In this document: positions 23,561 through 34,792 of the stretch, piece after piece
Layout: each line of letters starts with the position of its first letter
How positions within the stretch are numbered: position 1 is the first letter of the stretch
Source: Elephas maximus indicus
Lineage: Eukaryota > Chordata > Mammalia > Proboscidea > Elephantidae
Assembly: GCF_024166365.1 (NCBI RefSeq)
Contig: NC_064843.1
Span: 62,892,532 to 62,956,531, forward strand
DNA length: 64,000 nucleotides
Reading direction: 5' to 3'
Program-made: the position numbers and the translations under genes
Notes under the pieces: generated by a model
What the model was told of the DNA's origin: nothing
Databases searched by the model: none
What the model saw: only the letters and a program-made list of their open reading frames with translations

Positions 23561-23689
23561 GGTGCATGTGGAATGGGATATGTTATCCACCACACAATTT
23601 GATCTCAGAGGTGAGCGATCTTAGTAGTCTCCCTGGACTGGTTTGCACAACTGGTGCCGTGAATAGGATAGCATTGCTGATTGCAAATT

Positions 23690-24145
23690 CCTGCACGCTC
23701 CACACAGTACTCCAACTGTATTTTCTAACTCTTTGTCTTTTTCACAGAAGTCCTTAATTATTCTGTAGTGAATTTTATCAGTCTTCTATTTTATGGCTAG
23801 TGCTTTTTATTTGCACCCCACCCAGATGTCATGAAGATAGTCTCCTAAATTATCTTCTAAAAGCTTTATAATTTTTCCTTTCATATTTAGGACTATAATC
23901 CAACTGAAGTTGATTTTTGTTTTTAGTTACAGATAGGATATGCAATTTCATCATTTCCATGTAGATAAGGAATTATTCTAGCACCATTTAAAAATGTATA
24001 TATATATCCCTTTCTCACTTCTCTGTAGTTCATCCTCTGTCATTTTCCAAGTGTTCATACACATGTGGGTCTACTTGGGGCTCTTTTTCTCTTGGTTCCT
24101 TTGTCTATCCCTGCACCAGTACACTACTAATTAAGACAGCATTTT
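23690..24145 (-). mobile_element. Old L1 ORF2 fragment
   Basis: Complement of an L1 ORF2 segment: 'cttctaaaagctttata', 'catatttaggactataatcc', 'agcaccatttaaaaatg', 'tttgtctatccctgcaccag'. Diverged and truncated at both ends. Confidence 0.65.
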
Positions 24146-24788
24146 TTCTACAACGAAAGAGATTAACTTCCAGGTCCTAAACTTGTTTTTAAGTAGATTA
24201 AAAACAATACTCCACAAAAAAGTATGTATTCGACTCAAGGAGAATTGATTTAGAATAGGAAGCAAGTTAACTAGAGGCTTAGCTCACTTGAAATAGCAAA
24301 CATTCACATGACAACCTTCAAGTAATCCAACTACTATTTTTAAGACACCAGGGCATTCGCAGTGAAGTTTGTGAGGATAAAGAGGGAAAGGAGGCCACTG
24401 ATAATCCCAAGACCAATCACAGGAAAAATTTTTCAAAGATTCTTTCCAATGACAACTGCAATGTTAATGAGACTGGAAATTCATGAATTTTTACAAACAT
24501 TCTGATTTCTGTATATCTCATATTATTCTTCACATTAATGTAATCCAGATGTCAGCTGGGGACCCTCCTCTGCCCCCTTGATGCCCAGATAAATATGTTT
24601 CAAAACCCCCTGGTTCCCAGCCTGCAAAGCCCTGTTCAATATTCCTACTAATTTCCAACATTTACAGATTCTCCTCACCTCTTCTGCTTCTTGAGGTCTG
24701 CTGTGGTTCTAGACCACAGTGACCTCAGCATGAGCCTCCTGCTCTCCCTCAACTTCTACAACTAAAACACCTCATGCCCTTACCCTGT
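24146..24788. other. Intergenic interval, with a hairpin
   Basis: No repeat or gene recognised over about 640 bp. It holds an imperfect palindrome at 24692-24727: arms TGAGGTC/GACCTCA enclosing CTGTGGT/ACCACAG around a TCTAG loop. No function is claimed. Confidence 0.5.
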
Positions 24789-25183
24789 GTTATAGATTTA
24801 ACTGTGTCCCTCAAAAATATGTGTTGTAAATCCTAACCTCTATACTTACAGATGTAACCCCATTTGGGAATAGTGTTTTCTTTGTTATGTTATTGAGGCC
24901 ATACCAGTGAAGGGTGTGTCTTAAGCCAATCAGTTTTGAGATATAAAAGGAGGGGATTAGGCACAGAAGCAAGCAAGATGAATGGGGAAAAGCTAAATGT
25001 CACATGGAGATCTCTGGGGAACGTCAAGAGAACATTTTCCCCAGAGCAGAGAGAGAGCCTTCTCCTAGAGCCAGCACCTCGAATTTGAATTTCTGGTCTC
25101 CTAGACTGTGAGAGGATAAATTTTTGTTCGTTAAAGTCACCTGCTTATGGCGTTTATGTTACAGCAGCACTAAGAAATGAAGA
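24789..25183 (+). mobile_element. Solo MaLR-like LTR
   Basis: A 395-bp sequence from TG (tgttatagatttaactgtgt) to CA (aagaaatgaagaca). It follows the same order as the proviral LTRs at 34793-35273: 'gatataaaaggagggga' as a TATA-like stretch, 'tagactgtgagaggataaa' as a polyadenylation-type block, and 'gttacagcagcacta' near the end. No internal region follows, so it is a recombined solo LTR. Confidence 0.75.
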
Positions 25184-25447
25184 CACTCAGCCTCTCTGAG
25201 ACACTGGGCTGAGGAAGGCATTACAGCTATTAGCCCTCTGTGCCTTTCTCCTTCCCCCGTCTGAGTACCAAAAATTCCAAATTTTGTCCTTCTTTTAGAC
25301 AAAGCAATTTCATCATCCAGGTCTGCGGGGGTGGACAGGTGGGGTAAAGAGGGGAGCTTACCTTTTAACTGGATCCTTCATTAAAATATTTTCTCAGTAA
25401 TAATTCTCTTCCTAAATGAAACTCAGGTGCCACCTATTATGCAGTGT
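25184..25447. other. No feature recognised
   Basis: About 260 bp of non-repeat-looking DNA between the solo LTR and the A/T palindrome. No gene seen. Confidence 0.4.
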
Positions 25448-25477
25448 CTTAAAAAAAAAAAATTTTTTTTTTTTAAG
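25448..25477. repeat. Perfect A12/T12 palindrome at an LTR edge
   Basis: CTT, twelve A, twelve T, AAG: a 30-bp perfect palindrome directly at the left edge of the minus-strand provirus. Confidence 0.9.
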
Positions 25478-25556
25478 TCATCTAGTGCCACTGTAACAGA
25501 AATACCACAAGTGGATGGCTTTAGCAAAGAGAAATTTATTCTCTCACAGATCTAAA

Positions 25557-25650
25557 CCAAAAAAAAAAAAAACCTGTTGCCGTAGAGTTGATTCCAACTA
25601 ATAGCAACCCTATAGGACAGAGTAGAACTGCCCCGTAGGGTTTCCAAGGA
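25557..25650 (-). mobile_element. AfroSINE, 5' truncated, inside the LTR
   Basis: Tail (A run, then cctgttgccgtagagttg) to 'gtagggtttccaagga'. The head is missing. The LTR resumes at 'gctagaaacttgaattc'. Confidence 0.88.
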
Positions 25651-27079
25651 GCTAGAAACTTGAATTCAGGGTGCCAGCTCCAGGGAAAGGCTCTGTATCT
25701 CAGTCGGCTCTAGGGGAAGGTCCTTGTCATGCAATCTTCCCCTGATCTAGGAACTTCTCAACAGAGGAATGCCAGATCCAAAGATGTGCTCTGCTCTTGG
25801 TGTTGCCTTCTTGGTGATGTGAAGCCTCCATGTCTCTCTGCTTACTTCTCTCTTTTGTATCTTAAAAGAGATTGACTTAAGACAAAGCCCAGTCTTTTAG
25901 ATTGAGTCCTGTCTCATTAATATAACTGCCTCTAATCCTGCCTCATTAACATCATAGGGGTAGGATTTACAGCACATAGGAAAATTATATCAGATCACAA
26001 AATGGTGGACAACCATACAATATTTGGAATTATGGCCTAGCCAAGCTGATATGCATTTTTAAAAAATTTTATTATGCTGTAAGTGAAAGTTTAGAAATCA
26101 AGCCAGTCTCTCACTCAAAAACTTATATACACCTTGCTACATACTCCCAGTTGCTCTCCCTCTAATGAGACAGCCCACTCCCTGCCTGCACTCTCTCTTT
26201 TCGTGTCCATTCTGCCAGCTTCTAACCCCCTCTACCCTCTCATCTTCCCTCCAGACAGGAGATGCCAACATAGTCTCAAGTGTCCACCTGATGCAAGAAG
26301 CTCAGCCCTCACCAGCATCCCTCTCCAACCCACTGTCCAGTCCAATCCCTGTCTGAAGAGTTGGCTTTGGGAATGGTTCCTGTCCTGGGCCAACAGAAGT
26401 TCTGGGGGCCATCACCACAGGGGTCCTTCTAGTCTCAGTCAGACCATTACGTCCACTCTTTTTACGAGAATTTGGGGTCTGCATCCCACTGCTCTCCTGC
26501 TCCCTCAGGGATTCTCTGTTGTGTTCCCTGTCAGGGCAGTTATTGGCTGTAGCCGGGCACCATCTAGTTCTTCTGGTCTCAGGATGATGTAGTCTCTGGC
26601 TTATGTGGCCCTTTCTGTCTCTTGGGCTGGTAATTACCTCGTGTCCTTGGTGTTCTTCATTCTCCTTTGATCCAGGTGGGTTAAGACCGATTGATGCATC
26701 TTAAATGACCGCTTGCTAGTGTTTAAGACCCCAGACACCACTCTCCAAAGTGGGATGCAGATTGTTTTCTTAATAGATCTTATTATGCCAATTGACCTAG
26801 ATGTCCCCTGAAACCATGGCCCCCAAACCCCCGCCCCTGCTACACTGGACTTCGAAGCATTCAGTTTATTCAGGAAACTTCTTTGCTTCTGGTTTAGTCC
26901 AGTTGGGCTGACCTCTTCTGTATTGTCTGTTGTCTTTCCCTTCACCTAAAGTACCTCTTATCTACTAACTAATTAGTGAGCACCCCTCTCCCACCCTCCC
27001 TCCCTCGCCCCTCTCGTAACCATCAAAGAATACTTTGTTCTCTGTTTAAACTATTTCTCCAGTTCTTGTAACAGTGATC

Positions 27080-30000
27080 TTATACAATATTTGTCCTTTT
27101 CAACTGACTAATTTTGCTCAGCATAATGCCTTCCAGATTCCTCCATGTTATGAAATGTTTCACAGATTCATCATTGTTCTTTTTCAATGCATAGAATTCC
27201 ATCGTGTGACTATACCATAATTTATTCATCCATTCATCTGTCAATGGGCACCTCGGTTGCTTCCATCTTTTTGCTATTGTCAACAGTGCTGCAATGAACA
27301 TGGGTGTGCATATATCTGTTTGTGTAAAGGCTCTTATTTCTCTAGGATATATTCCAAAGAGTGGGATTGCTGGATCGTATGGTAGTTCTATTTCTAGCTT
27401 TCTAAGGAAGTGCCAAATCAATTTCCAAAGTGGTTGTACCATTTTACATTCCCACCAGCAGTGTATATGTGTTCCAATCTCTCCACAACCTCTCCAACAT
27501 TTATTGTTTTGTGTTTTTTGGATTAATGCCAGCCTTGTTGGAGTGAGATGAAATCTCATTGCAATTTTGATCTGCATTTCTCTAATGGCTAATGATCATG
27601 AGTAATTTCTTATTTATCTGTTAGCTACCTGAATGTCTTCTTTAGTGAAGTGTCTGTTCCTATCTTTTCCCCATTTTTTAATTGGGTTATTTGTCTTTTT
27701 GTAGTTAAATTTTTGCAGTATCATGTAGATTTTAGAAATCAGGCGCTGATCAGAAGTGTCATAGCTAAAACCTTTTCCCAGTCTGTAAGTAGTCTTTTTA
27801 CTCTTTCGGTGAAGTCTTTGTATGAGAACAGGTGTTTGATTTTTAGCAGCTCCCACTTATCTAGTTTTCTTCTGCATTGTTAGTAATGTTTTCTATACTG
27901 TTTATGCCATGTATTAGTGCCCCTAACGTTGTCCCTATTTTTTCTTCCATGATCTTTATTGTTTTAGCTTTTATATTTAGGTCTTTGATCCATTTTGAGT
28001 TAGTTTTTGTGCATGGTGTGAGGTATGGGTCTTGTTTCATTTTTTTGCAGATGGTTATCCAGGTATGCTAGCACCATTTGTTAAAAAGACTGTCCTTTCC
28101 CCATTTAACTACTTCGGGGCCATTGTCAAATATCAACTGCTTATAAGTGGATGGATTTATGTTTGGATTCTCAATTCTGTTCTATTAGTCTATGTATCTG
28201 TTGTTGTACCAGTACCAGACTGTTTTGACTACTGTGGTGGTATAATAGGTTCTAAAATCAGGTAGAGTGAGGCCTGTGGTTTTTTTTGTGTGTGTGTAAG
28301 TCTTTTACATCTCTGGTAAGATTTATTCCTAAGTATTTTATCTTCTTGGAGGCTACTGTAAATGGTATTGATTTGGTGACTTCCTCTTGGATGTTCTTTT
28401 TGTTGGTGTAGAGGAATCCAATTGATTTTTGTATCCTGATTCCCTGGTGAACTCTTTTATTAGTTTCAGTGATTTTCGGAGGATTCCTTAGGGTTTTCTG
28501 TGTATAAGATCTTGTCATCTGCAAATAGAGATACTTTAACTTTTCCCTTGCCAATCTGGATGCACTTTATTTCTTTATTTAGCCTAATTGCTTTGGCTAG
28601 GAGCTCTAGCACAATGTTGGATAAGAGTGGCGATAAAGGGCATCCTGGTCTGGTGCCCGATCTCAAGGGGAATGCTTTCAGGCTTTCTCCATTTAGGATG
28701 ATGTTGGCTATTGGCTTAAATGCCCTTTATTATGTTGAGGAATTTTCCTTCTGTTCTAGTTTGCTGAGGGTTTTTATCATGAATGGGTTTTGAACTTTGT
28801 CAAATGCCTTTCCTGCATCAATTGATAAAATCATGTGTTTCTTGTCTTTTGTTTTATTTATATGATGGATGACATTAATTCTTTTTTCTAATGTTGAACA
28901 TCCTTGCATACCTGGTATGAATCCCACTTGGTCATGGTGGATTATTTTTTTGATATGTTGTTGAATTCTATTAGCTAGAATTTTGTTGAAGATTTTGCAT
29001 CTAAGTTCAGGAGAGATATAGGTCTGTAATTTTCTTTTTTTGTGATTTCTTTACCTGATTTTGGTATCAGGGATATCCTGGCTTCATGGAATGAGTTTGG
29101 GAGTATTCCATCCTTTTCTATGCTCTGAAATACCTTTAGTAGTAGTGGCGTTAACTCCTCTCTGAAAGTTTGGTAGAACTCTGCAGTGAAGCAGTCCGTC
29201 CGGGCCAGGGCTTTTTTTTTGTTGGGGGTTTTTCGATTACCTTTTCAATCTCTCTTTTTGTTATGGATGTATTTAGTTGTTCTACCTCTGTTCGTGTTAG
29301 TTTAGGTAGGTAGTGTGTTTCTAGGAAATCATCCATTTATTCTAGGTTTTCAAATTTGTTACAGTACAATTTTTCATAGTAATCTGACATGATTCTTTTA
29401 ATTTCAGTTGGGTGTGTTGTGATATCACCCACCTCATTTCTTATTCGGGTTATTTGCTTCCTCTCCTATTTTTCTTTTGTCCATTTGGCCGATGGTTTAT
29501 CAATTTTGTTGATTTTTTCAAAGAACCAGCTTTTTGTCTTGTTAATTCTTTCAATTGTTTTTCTGTTTCATTTAGTTCTGCTCTAATTTTTATTATTTGT
29601 TTTCTTCTGGTGCCTGAGGGTTCCCTTTTTTGCTCTTTTTCTATTTGCTCAAGTTGTAGGGATAATTCTTTGATTTTGGCCCTTTTCTCTTTTTGTATGT
29701 GTGCATTTATTGATATAAATTGACCTTCTGAGCACTGCTTTTGCTGTGTCCCAAAGGTTCTGATAGGAGGTATTTTCATTCTCATTAGATTCTAGGAATT
29801 TCTTTATTCCACCCTTAATGTCTTCTATAATCCAATGTTTTCTGAGCAGGGTATTGTTCAATTTCCAAGTGTTTGATTTCTTTTCCCTGGTTTTTCTGTT
29901 ATTGATTTCCACTTTTATGGCCTTATGGTCAGGGAAGATGCTCTGTAATATTTCAATGTTTTGGATTCTGCTAAGGCTTGCCTTATGACCTAAAAAAAAA

Positions 30001-30628
30001 AAAAAAAAAAGTGGTCTATTCTAGAGAATGTTCCATGTGCGCTAGAAAAGAAAGTATACTTAGCTGCCGTTGAGTGGATTGTTCTGTTCTGCTGTTCTGT
30101 TCTGCTATTGGTTGATTGTGGCATTTAGATCTTCTGTGTCTTTATTGAGCTTCTTTCTAGATGTCCTGTCCTTCACTGAAAGTGGTGTGTTGAAGTCTCC
30201 TACTATTATTGTGGAGCTGTCTGTCTCACTTTTCAATGCTGATAGACTTTGTTTAATGTATCTTGCTGCCCTGTCATTGGGTGCATAAAGATTTAATATG
30301 GTTATATCCTCCTCGTATATTGTCCCTTTAATCATTACATAGTGTCCTTCCTTATCCTTTCTGATGAATTTAACTTTAAAGTCTATTTTGTCAGAAATTA
30401 ATATTGCCACTCCTGCTCTTTTTTGATTGTTGTTTGCTTGATATATTTTTTCCATCCTTTGAGTTTTACTTTGTTTGTGTCTCTAAGACTAAGGTGTGTC
30501 TCTTGTAGGCAGCATATAGACGGATCGTGTTTTTTAATCCATTCTGCTACTGTATGTCTCTTTATTGGTGCATTCAGTCCATTTTTGTTAAGCGTAATTA
30601 TGTACAGGTATGAATTTAGTGCTATCAT
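27080..30628 (-). pseudogene. L1 ORF2 remnant (endonuclease, reverse transcriptase, Cys-rich end)
   Basis: The start is the ATG at 30628 (MIALNSYLYIITLNKNGLN). It is followed by the endonuclease (CCLQETHLSL; VGDFNTPLS at about 30140-30180), the RT with an intact FADD catalytic loop at 28514-28525, and the C-terminal domain at 27080-27577 with the Cys/His pattern [18 protein letters not shown] and a stop at 27080. The frame is broken by indels, by an A19 run at 29992-30010, and by loss of about 265 bp near 28275-28300, where L1 no. 1 has extra sequence (about 445-715). The length is otherwise normal for L1 ORF2. Confidence 0.9.
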
Positions 30629-30948
30629 TTTGATGTCTTTTTTTGTGTGTTGTTGACAGTTTCTTTTTCCCACTAAATTTTATGTGCTGAGTAATTATCT
30701 TTTTATATTGTCCTTTCCTGATATATGTTGTTGTTGATTTTGTTCCTGCTGACTCTGCATTTTTTCTTGTATTTTATTTTGATTTAAAGGATAGTTTGTC
30801 TCCTTTGTCGTTACCTTATTATTTACCCCTATTTTTCTAAATTTAAACCTAATTTTTATTTCTTTGTATCACCTTATCTTCCTCTCCATGTGGAAGATCT
30901 ATGACTACATTTCTTAGTCCCTGTTTATTGTTTTAATGTTGTCTTCTT

Positions 30949-32322
30949 TTACATAATAACATCACTGTTTGCCTGTTTTGAGCATTTTTTTACCTTGATT
31001 TAGGTTTGTGATTTCCCTGCTGGGTTGACCTCTGATTGCTCTGTCTAGCGCTCTAGTCTTGAGTTCACACCTGATATTATTGATTTTCTAACCAAATAAC
31101 TCCTTTTAGTATTTCTTATAGTTTTGGTTTGTTTTTTACGCATTCCCTAAATCTGTTTATCTGGAAATGTCGTAATTTCACCTTCATACATGAGAGACAG
31201 TTTTACTGGATATGGGATTCTTGGCTGGCAGTTTTTTTCCTTCAATTTTTTATATAAGTCATCCCATTGCCTTCTTGCCTGCATGGTTTCTGCCAAGTAG
31301 TCAGAGCTTATTCTTATTTACTCTCCTTTGTAGGTGACTTTTCGTTTATCTCCAGCTGCTCTTAAAATTCTCTCTTTATCTTTGGTTTTGGCAAGTTTGA
31401 GTATAATATGTCTTGGTGACTTTCTTTTAAAATCTACCTTATGTGGAGTTTGATGAGCATCTTGCATAGATATCTTCTCATCTTTCACGATATCAGGGAA
31501 GTTTTCTGTCAACAAATCTTCAACAATTCTCTCTGTATTTTCTCTTATCCCTCCCTGTTCTGGTACTCCAGTCACTCATAGGTTATTTCTTTTGATAGAG
31601 TCCCACATGATTCTGAAGGTTTCTTTATTTTTTTAATTCTTTTATCTGATTTTTCTTCAAAGATATTAGTGCCAAGTTATATCCTGTCTGGAGGGGAGAT
31701 AGGAGGGTACAGAGGGTTAGAAACTGGAAAAATTGTCACCAAAGGAGAGACTGGCAGGAGGGTGTGGGCTGACTCATTAGGGGGAGAGTAAATGGGAGTA
31801 TGGAGTAAGGTATATATAAGCTTATATGTGACAGACTGACTTGATTTGTAAACTTTCACTTAAAGCACAATAAAAATTATGAAAAAGAAAAAAAGATATT
31901 AGTGTCAAGTGATTTATCTTCATGTTTAGAAATTCAGCCTTCCACTTGCTAAATGCTGCTCCTCTGACTTTCTACTGAGTTGTGTACTTCTGTAACTCTA
32001 TTGTTAGTCTTCTGAATTTCTGATTGCTGTCTGTCTATGGATTTTCCTGCTTATTAAATTTTTCATTGTGTTCCTGAATGATCTTTTCAGTTTCTTCAAT
32101 TGCTTTATCTGTGTGTTCCTTGGCTTGCTCTGTGTATTGCCTCATTTCCTTTCTGATGTCTTGAAGATTTCTGTATATTAATTATTTGTATTCTGCCTCT
32201 GGTAATTCTAGAAATGCACTTTCATCTGGAAGATCCCTAGATTCTTTGTTTTGAGAGCTTGTTGAGGTGATTGTGGTCTGTTTCTTTATGTGACTTGATA
32301 TTGACTGTTGTTTCTGAGCCAT
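30949..32322 (-). pseudogene. L1 ORF1 remnant with a nested L1 tail
   Basis: Start ATG at 32322 (reads MAQKQQS, a Ser/Thr/Gln-rich N terminus), stop at 30949-30951. A TAA follows about 50 codons into the frame. The RRM-like part is open at 31318-31575 (KSPRHIILKLAKTKDKERIL). The coiled-coil part is split by the insertion at 31678-31891. Without the insert the span would be about 380 codons, equal to L1 no. 1. Confidence 0.85.
31678..31891 (+). mobile_element. 5'-truncated L1 tail inserted in another L1
   Basis: About 214 bp of L1 3' UTR in sense (complement of 26065-26250), ending in 'gcacaataaaaattatg' and an A-rich tail. Bracketed by a 19-bp target duplication, aaagatattagtgccaagt (31659-31677) and aaagatattagtgtcaagt (31892-31910), one mismatch. 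A textbook truncated L1 insertion. Confidence 0.95.
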
Positions 32323-33634
32323 CTATAAGTTATTGTATTAGTTTATGCTTGCTTACTGTATCCTAGCTTCTTGTTTTGTTTTGTTTTGATATGCCCAAAT
32401 GGGTTGCTTGAGTGAGCTAGCTTGATTATTTTTGCCTTTGGAGCTCTGACATCCTGTCCCCAGATGGCTAGAGCTGTTATCAGGTATATCAGTCTAGGAG
32501 TCCATTCACTTTTCTTGTACGTATTCAGCTCAGGTGTCCAGGTACCTGATCATCAAGTGTGTGGTACAGGCTCTATCCTGCAGTCTTAGAGGGGCAGGGG
32601 TGATTAGTGTAGGTACTGGTATCTGGTTGCAGCAGGGGGTCATGCTCTGAACAAGGCAGAGGCTGAGAATCATCCCCCAAGTGCCTTTGAGGAAAGCATG
32701 TCCCTGTTCCCTAAAGTGTACAGGTAGGTGGGTTCTGCAGACAGACCATGTGCACCCAATGTTTTTGGTTGTAAGGACTGAGAGGTACCAGGTATCCTTG
32801 GACCCCTGTCACTGGTGGCTGGGTGACCTGAGTGGAACCACGAGTCCTTAGGCCCCTGATGTGGGTAGGTGAGGACCCTGTTTAATAGGCAAAGTGATGT
32901 CAAACATCAAACACCCACCTCTCCACCACAGAGCTGAAACAGCTGTAGTCTGCCAACAAAAGCCTATTCTCCTGAAATGGGGCCACACATGTCCATGCAG
33001 AGGGCAAGGGACTCAAAGTCCACGGAGCATTTATGCCTGGACGGGAGCCATTTCTGTCCTGAGCTCCCCTGGTTAGTGGAACTGGCAAATTATCTTTCCC
33101 CCCAGTTGCAAATTTATTCCTTCTGCAAGGCCAGGAGGATGGCTCTAGGTGCTCAACGGGGCCTATCTCAGGCGTAGGGAAACCAGCCACCGAGGCCGGC
33201 TTGGGATCCTGGGCGGGGGGGAGTGTAAAATGTATGCAGGTACTTAGCTTTTGCTGAGAACGCCATTATTCTCTGGTTCCAGATGTTTGAGTAGGCCGTG
33301 TGGCCAGCTGCTTCTCTCTGAGGAAACTGTGGCGTAATGCTAGTACTAGCCTGCCGCAGCCACTTCTGGGAATGGTGCCTGAGGGCTCCCGGCGATTCAA
33401 GTCCTGTAACTTCTCTCTGCTTGTGAACTGTCTCTTCCTTCACCTGCCCCTCAGTTCGTTTTCTAACCTTGCCTTTGATGTTCAGGGCACCTAGCTTGTC
33501 ATAAATATACTTGTTTCACTTTTTTTTTTTTTTGGTCTTTGTTGTAAGAGGGCTCGCCGGAAGCATCTGTCTATTCTGTTATGTTGGCCTCGCCCAGATA
33601 CACATTTTTCAGAGACACAGTTCAATCCATGACA

Positions 33635-34783
33635 TTCCACCCTTTGGCCCCCCAAAATTCATGCCTTTATCACATGTTAAATATTTTCACCCCATCATAT
33701 TATAGCAAAAAGTCTTAATTCAACTCCATGTCCAAAATCCACAAGTTCTTCTTCATCTTTGAAATCTAGAATACAAGTTATCTGCTTCCAAAGTACAATG
33801 GTAGGACAGCCGCAAGCTAGACATTTCCATTAAAAATGGGGGAAATTGGAGGGAAAGAAGGGATAACAGGTGCCAAGCAATTCAGCAGAACACATTACAC
33901 TAGCCTTCAAGGCTTGAAAATAATCCCCTGTTCTGTGAGACCATTTAGACAGTGGTTTTTTTTTTTTTTTTTCTGTCCTCCAGATTCTGGGTACTGGCCA
34001 CACTCTCCAGATCCTGAGTCGAGGCCCCCCACCCTGGGTTTTAGCTCTGCCTTCTGGGCCAACTGGAATGGCAATTCTGCTCCCTCCAATTTGGGAGGCC
34101 CCTTTCTCCTTGTCCACCCGAGTGACAACTCCACTCTTTGAGACCCCAGAGTTTATGGTCCTACCCCTTGAGACTGAGGCAGCTCTGCTTCGTGTATTCC
34201 TTGTCTCTTCAGCTTCTGTTTCCTTGTTCCTTGGCCTCTTGGCTCCTCAAGCCTTGCCACCTGGGTCTGCCCTGCTGGGGCAAGTATTCAAAGCTCTTTA
34301 GCTGCACTGATGAAGTGCCTGGAGGCACCTCACTCCACTAGTAAACTTCGGCCAGGAGGCACTCAGCTTCCTTGCTTCATGATTCGGCAAGCCTAGCTCC
34401 ACCAGTAAGTGCCTGAAAGCTCCCCACTCTGCCAGTAAGCTTCCTGTGCAAAGGCACTCAGCTCTCTTGCTCCGTGGTTTGGCTCCAGTGCTGTCTCTCA
34501 CTGGTCTCCTGGATTTGCTGCTGCTGCTTCTCTGCTGCTGCCGTTTCTCTGGTGGTGCTCCTCACCATCTGTGCCCTCTGTGGTATTAAAAGTTCACTTC
34601 CTTCTGAGCCCTCACCAGAATTGTCTCTGATGTCCATAATTCCACTGTCTCTTCAGGGCAACTTAGGCTTTTACTATCAGGCACTTTAAAACCCTTCTAG
34701 CCTCTATCCATTCACAGTTTCAAAACTGCTTTCACATTTTAGGTATCTGTTAGAGCAGCACCCCACTCTCTCGGTACTAAATT
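33635..34783 (-). mobile_element. Internal region of the minus-strand MaLR-like provirus
   Basis: Read on the minus strand it starts near 34783 (gtaccgagagagtggggtgc) and ends at 33635 (gggccaaagggtgg). Over its length it matches 35274-36338 on the plus strand. It carries a 15-16 T run at about 33957-33972. No gag or pol frame is recognisable. Confidence 0.8.
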
Positions 34784-34792
34784 CCTAGTCAC

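Larger units (their letters stand above)
26061..33596 (-). mobile_element. L1 retrotransposon no. 2, near full length
   Basis: A 7.5-kb minus-strand L1: 5' end at 33596 (degraded GGGCGAGGCCAACAT start), 5' UTR to 32323, ORF1 32322-30949, ORF2 30628-27080, 3' UTR 27079-26061. Flanked by a 13-bp target duplication, gatatgcattttt (26048-26060) and gatacacattttt (33597-33609), two mismatches. It has taken an L1 tail insertion in ORF1 (31678-31891), a 19-A run at 29992-30010 in ORF2, and an internal deletion near 28275-28300. Not active. Confidence 0.93.

Noticed and set aside
26134-26592. 152-codon plus-strand frame with Ser/Pro-rich start
   Set aside because: It lies in the antisense strand of the L1 no. 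2 3' UTR; no domain and the same sequence type recurs in other L1 tails.
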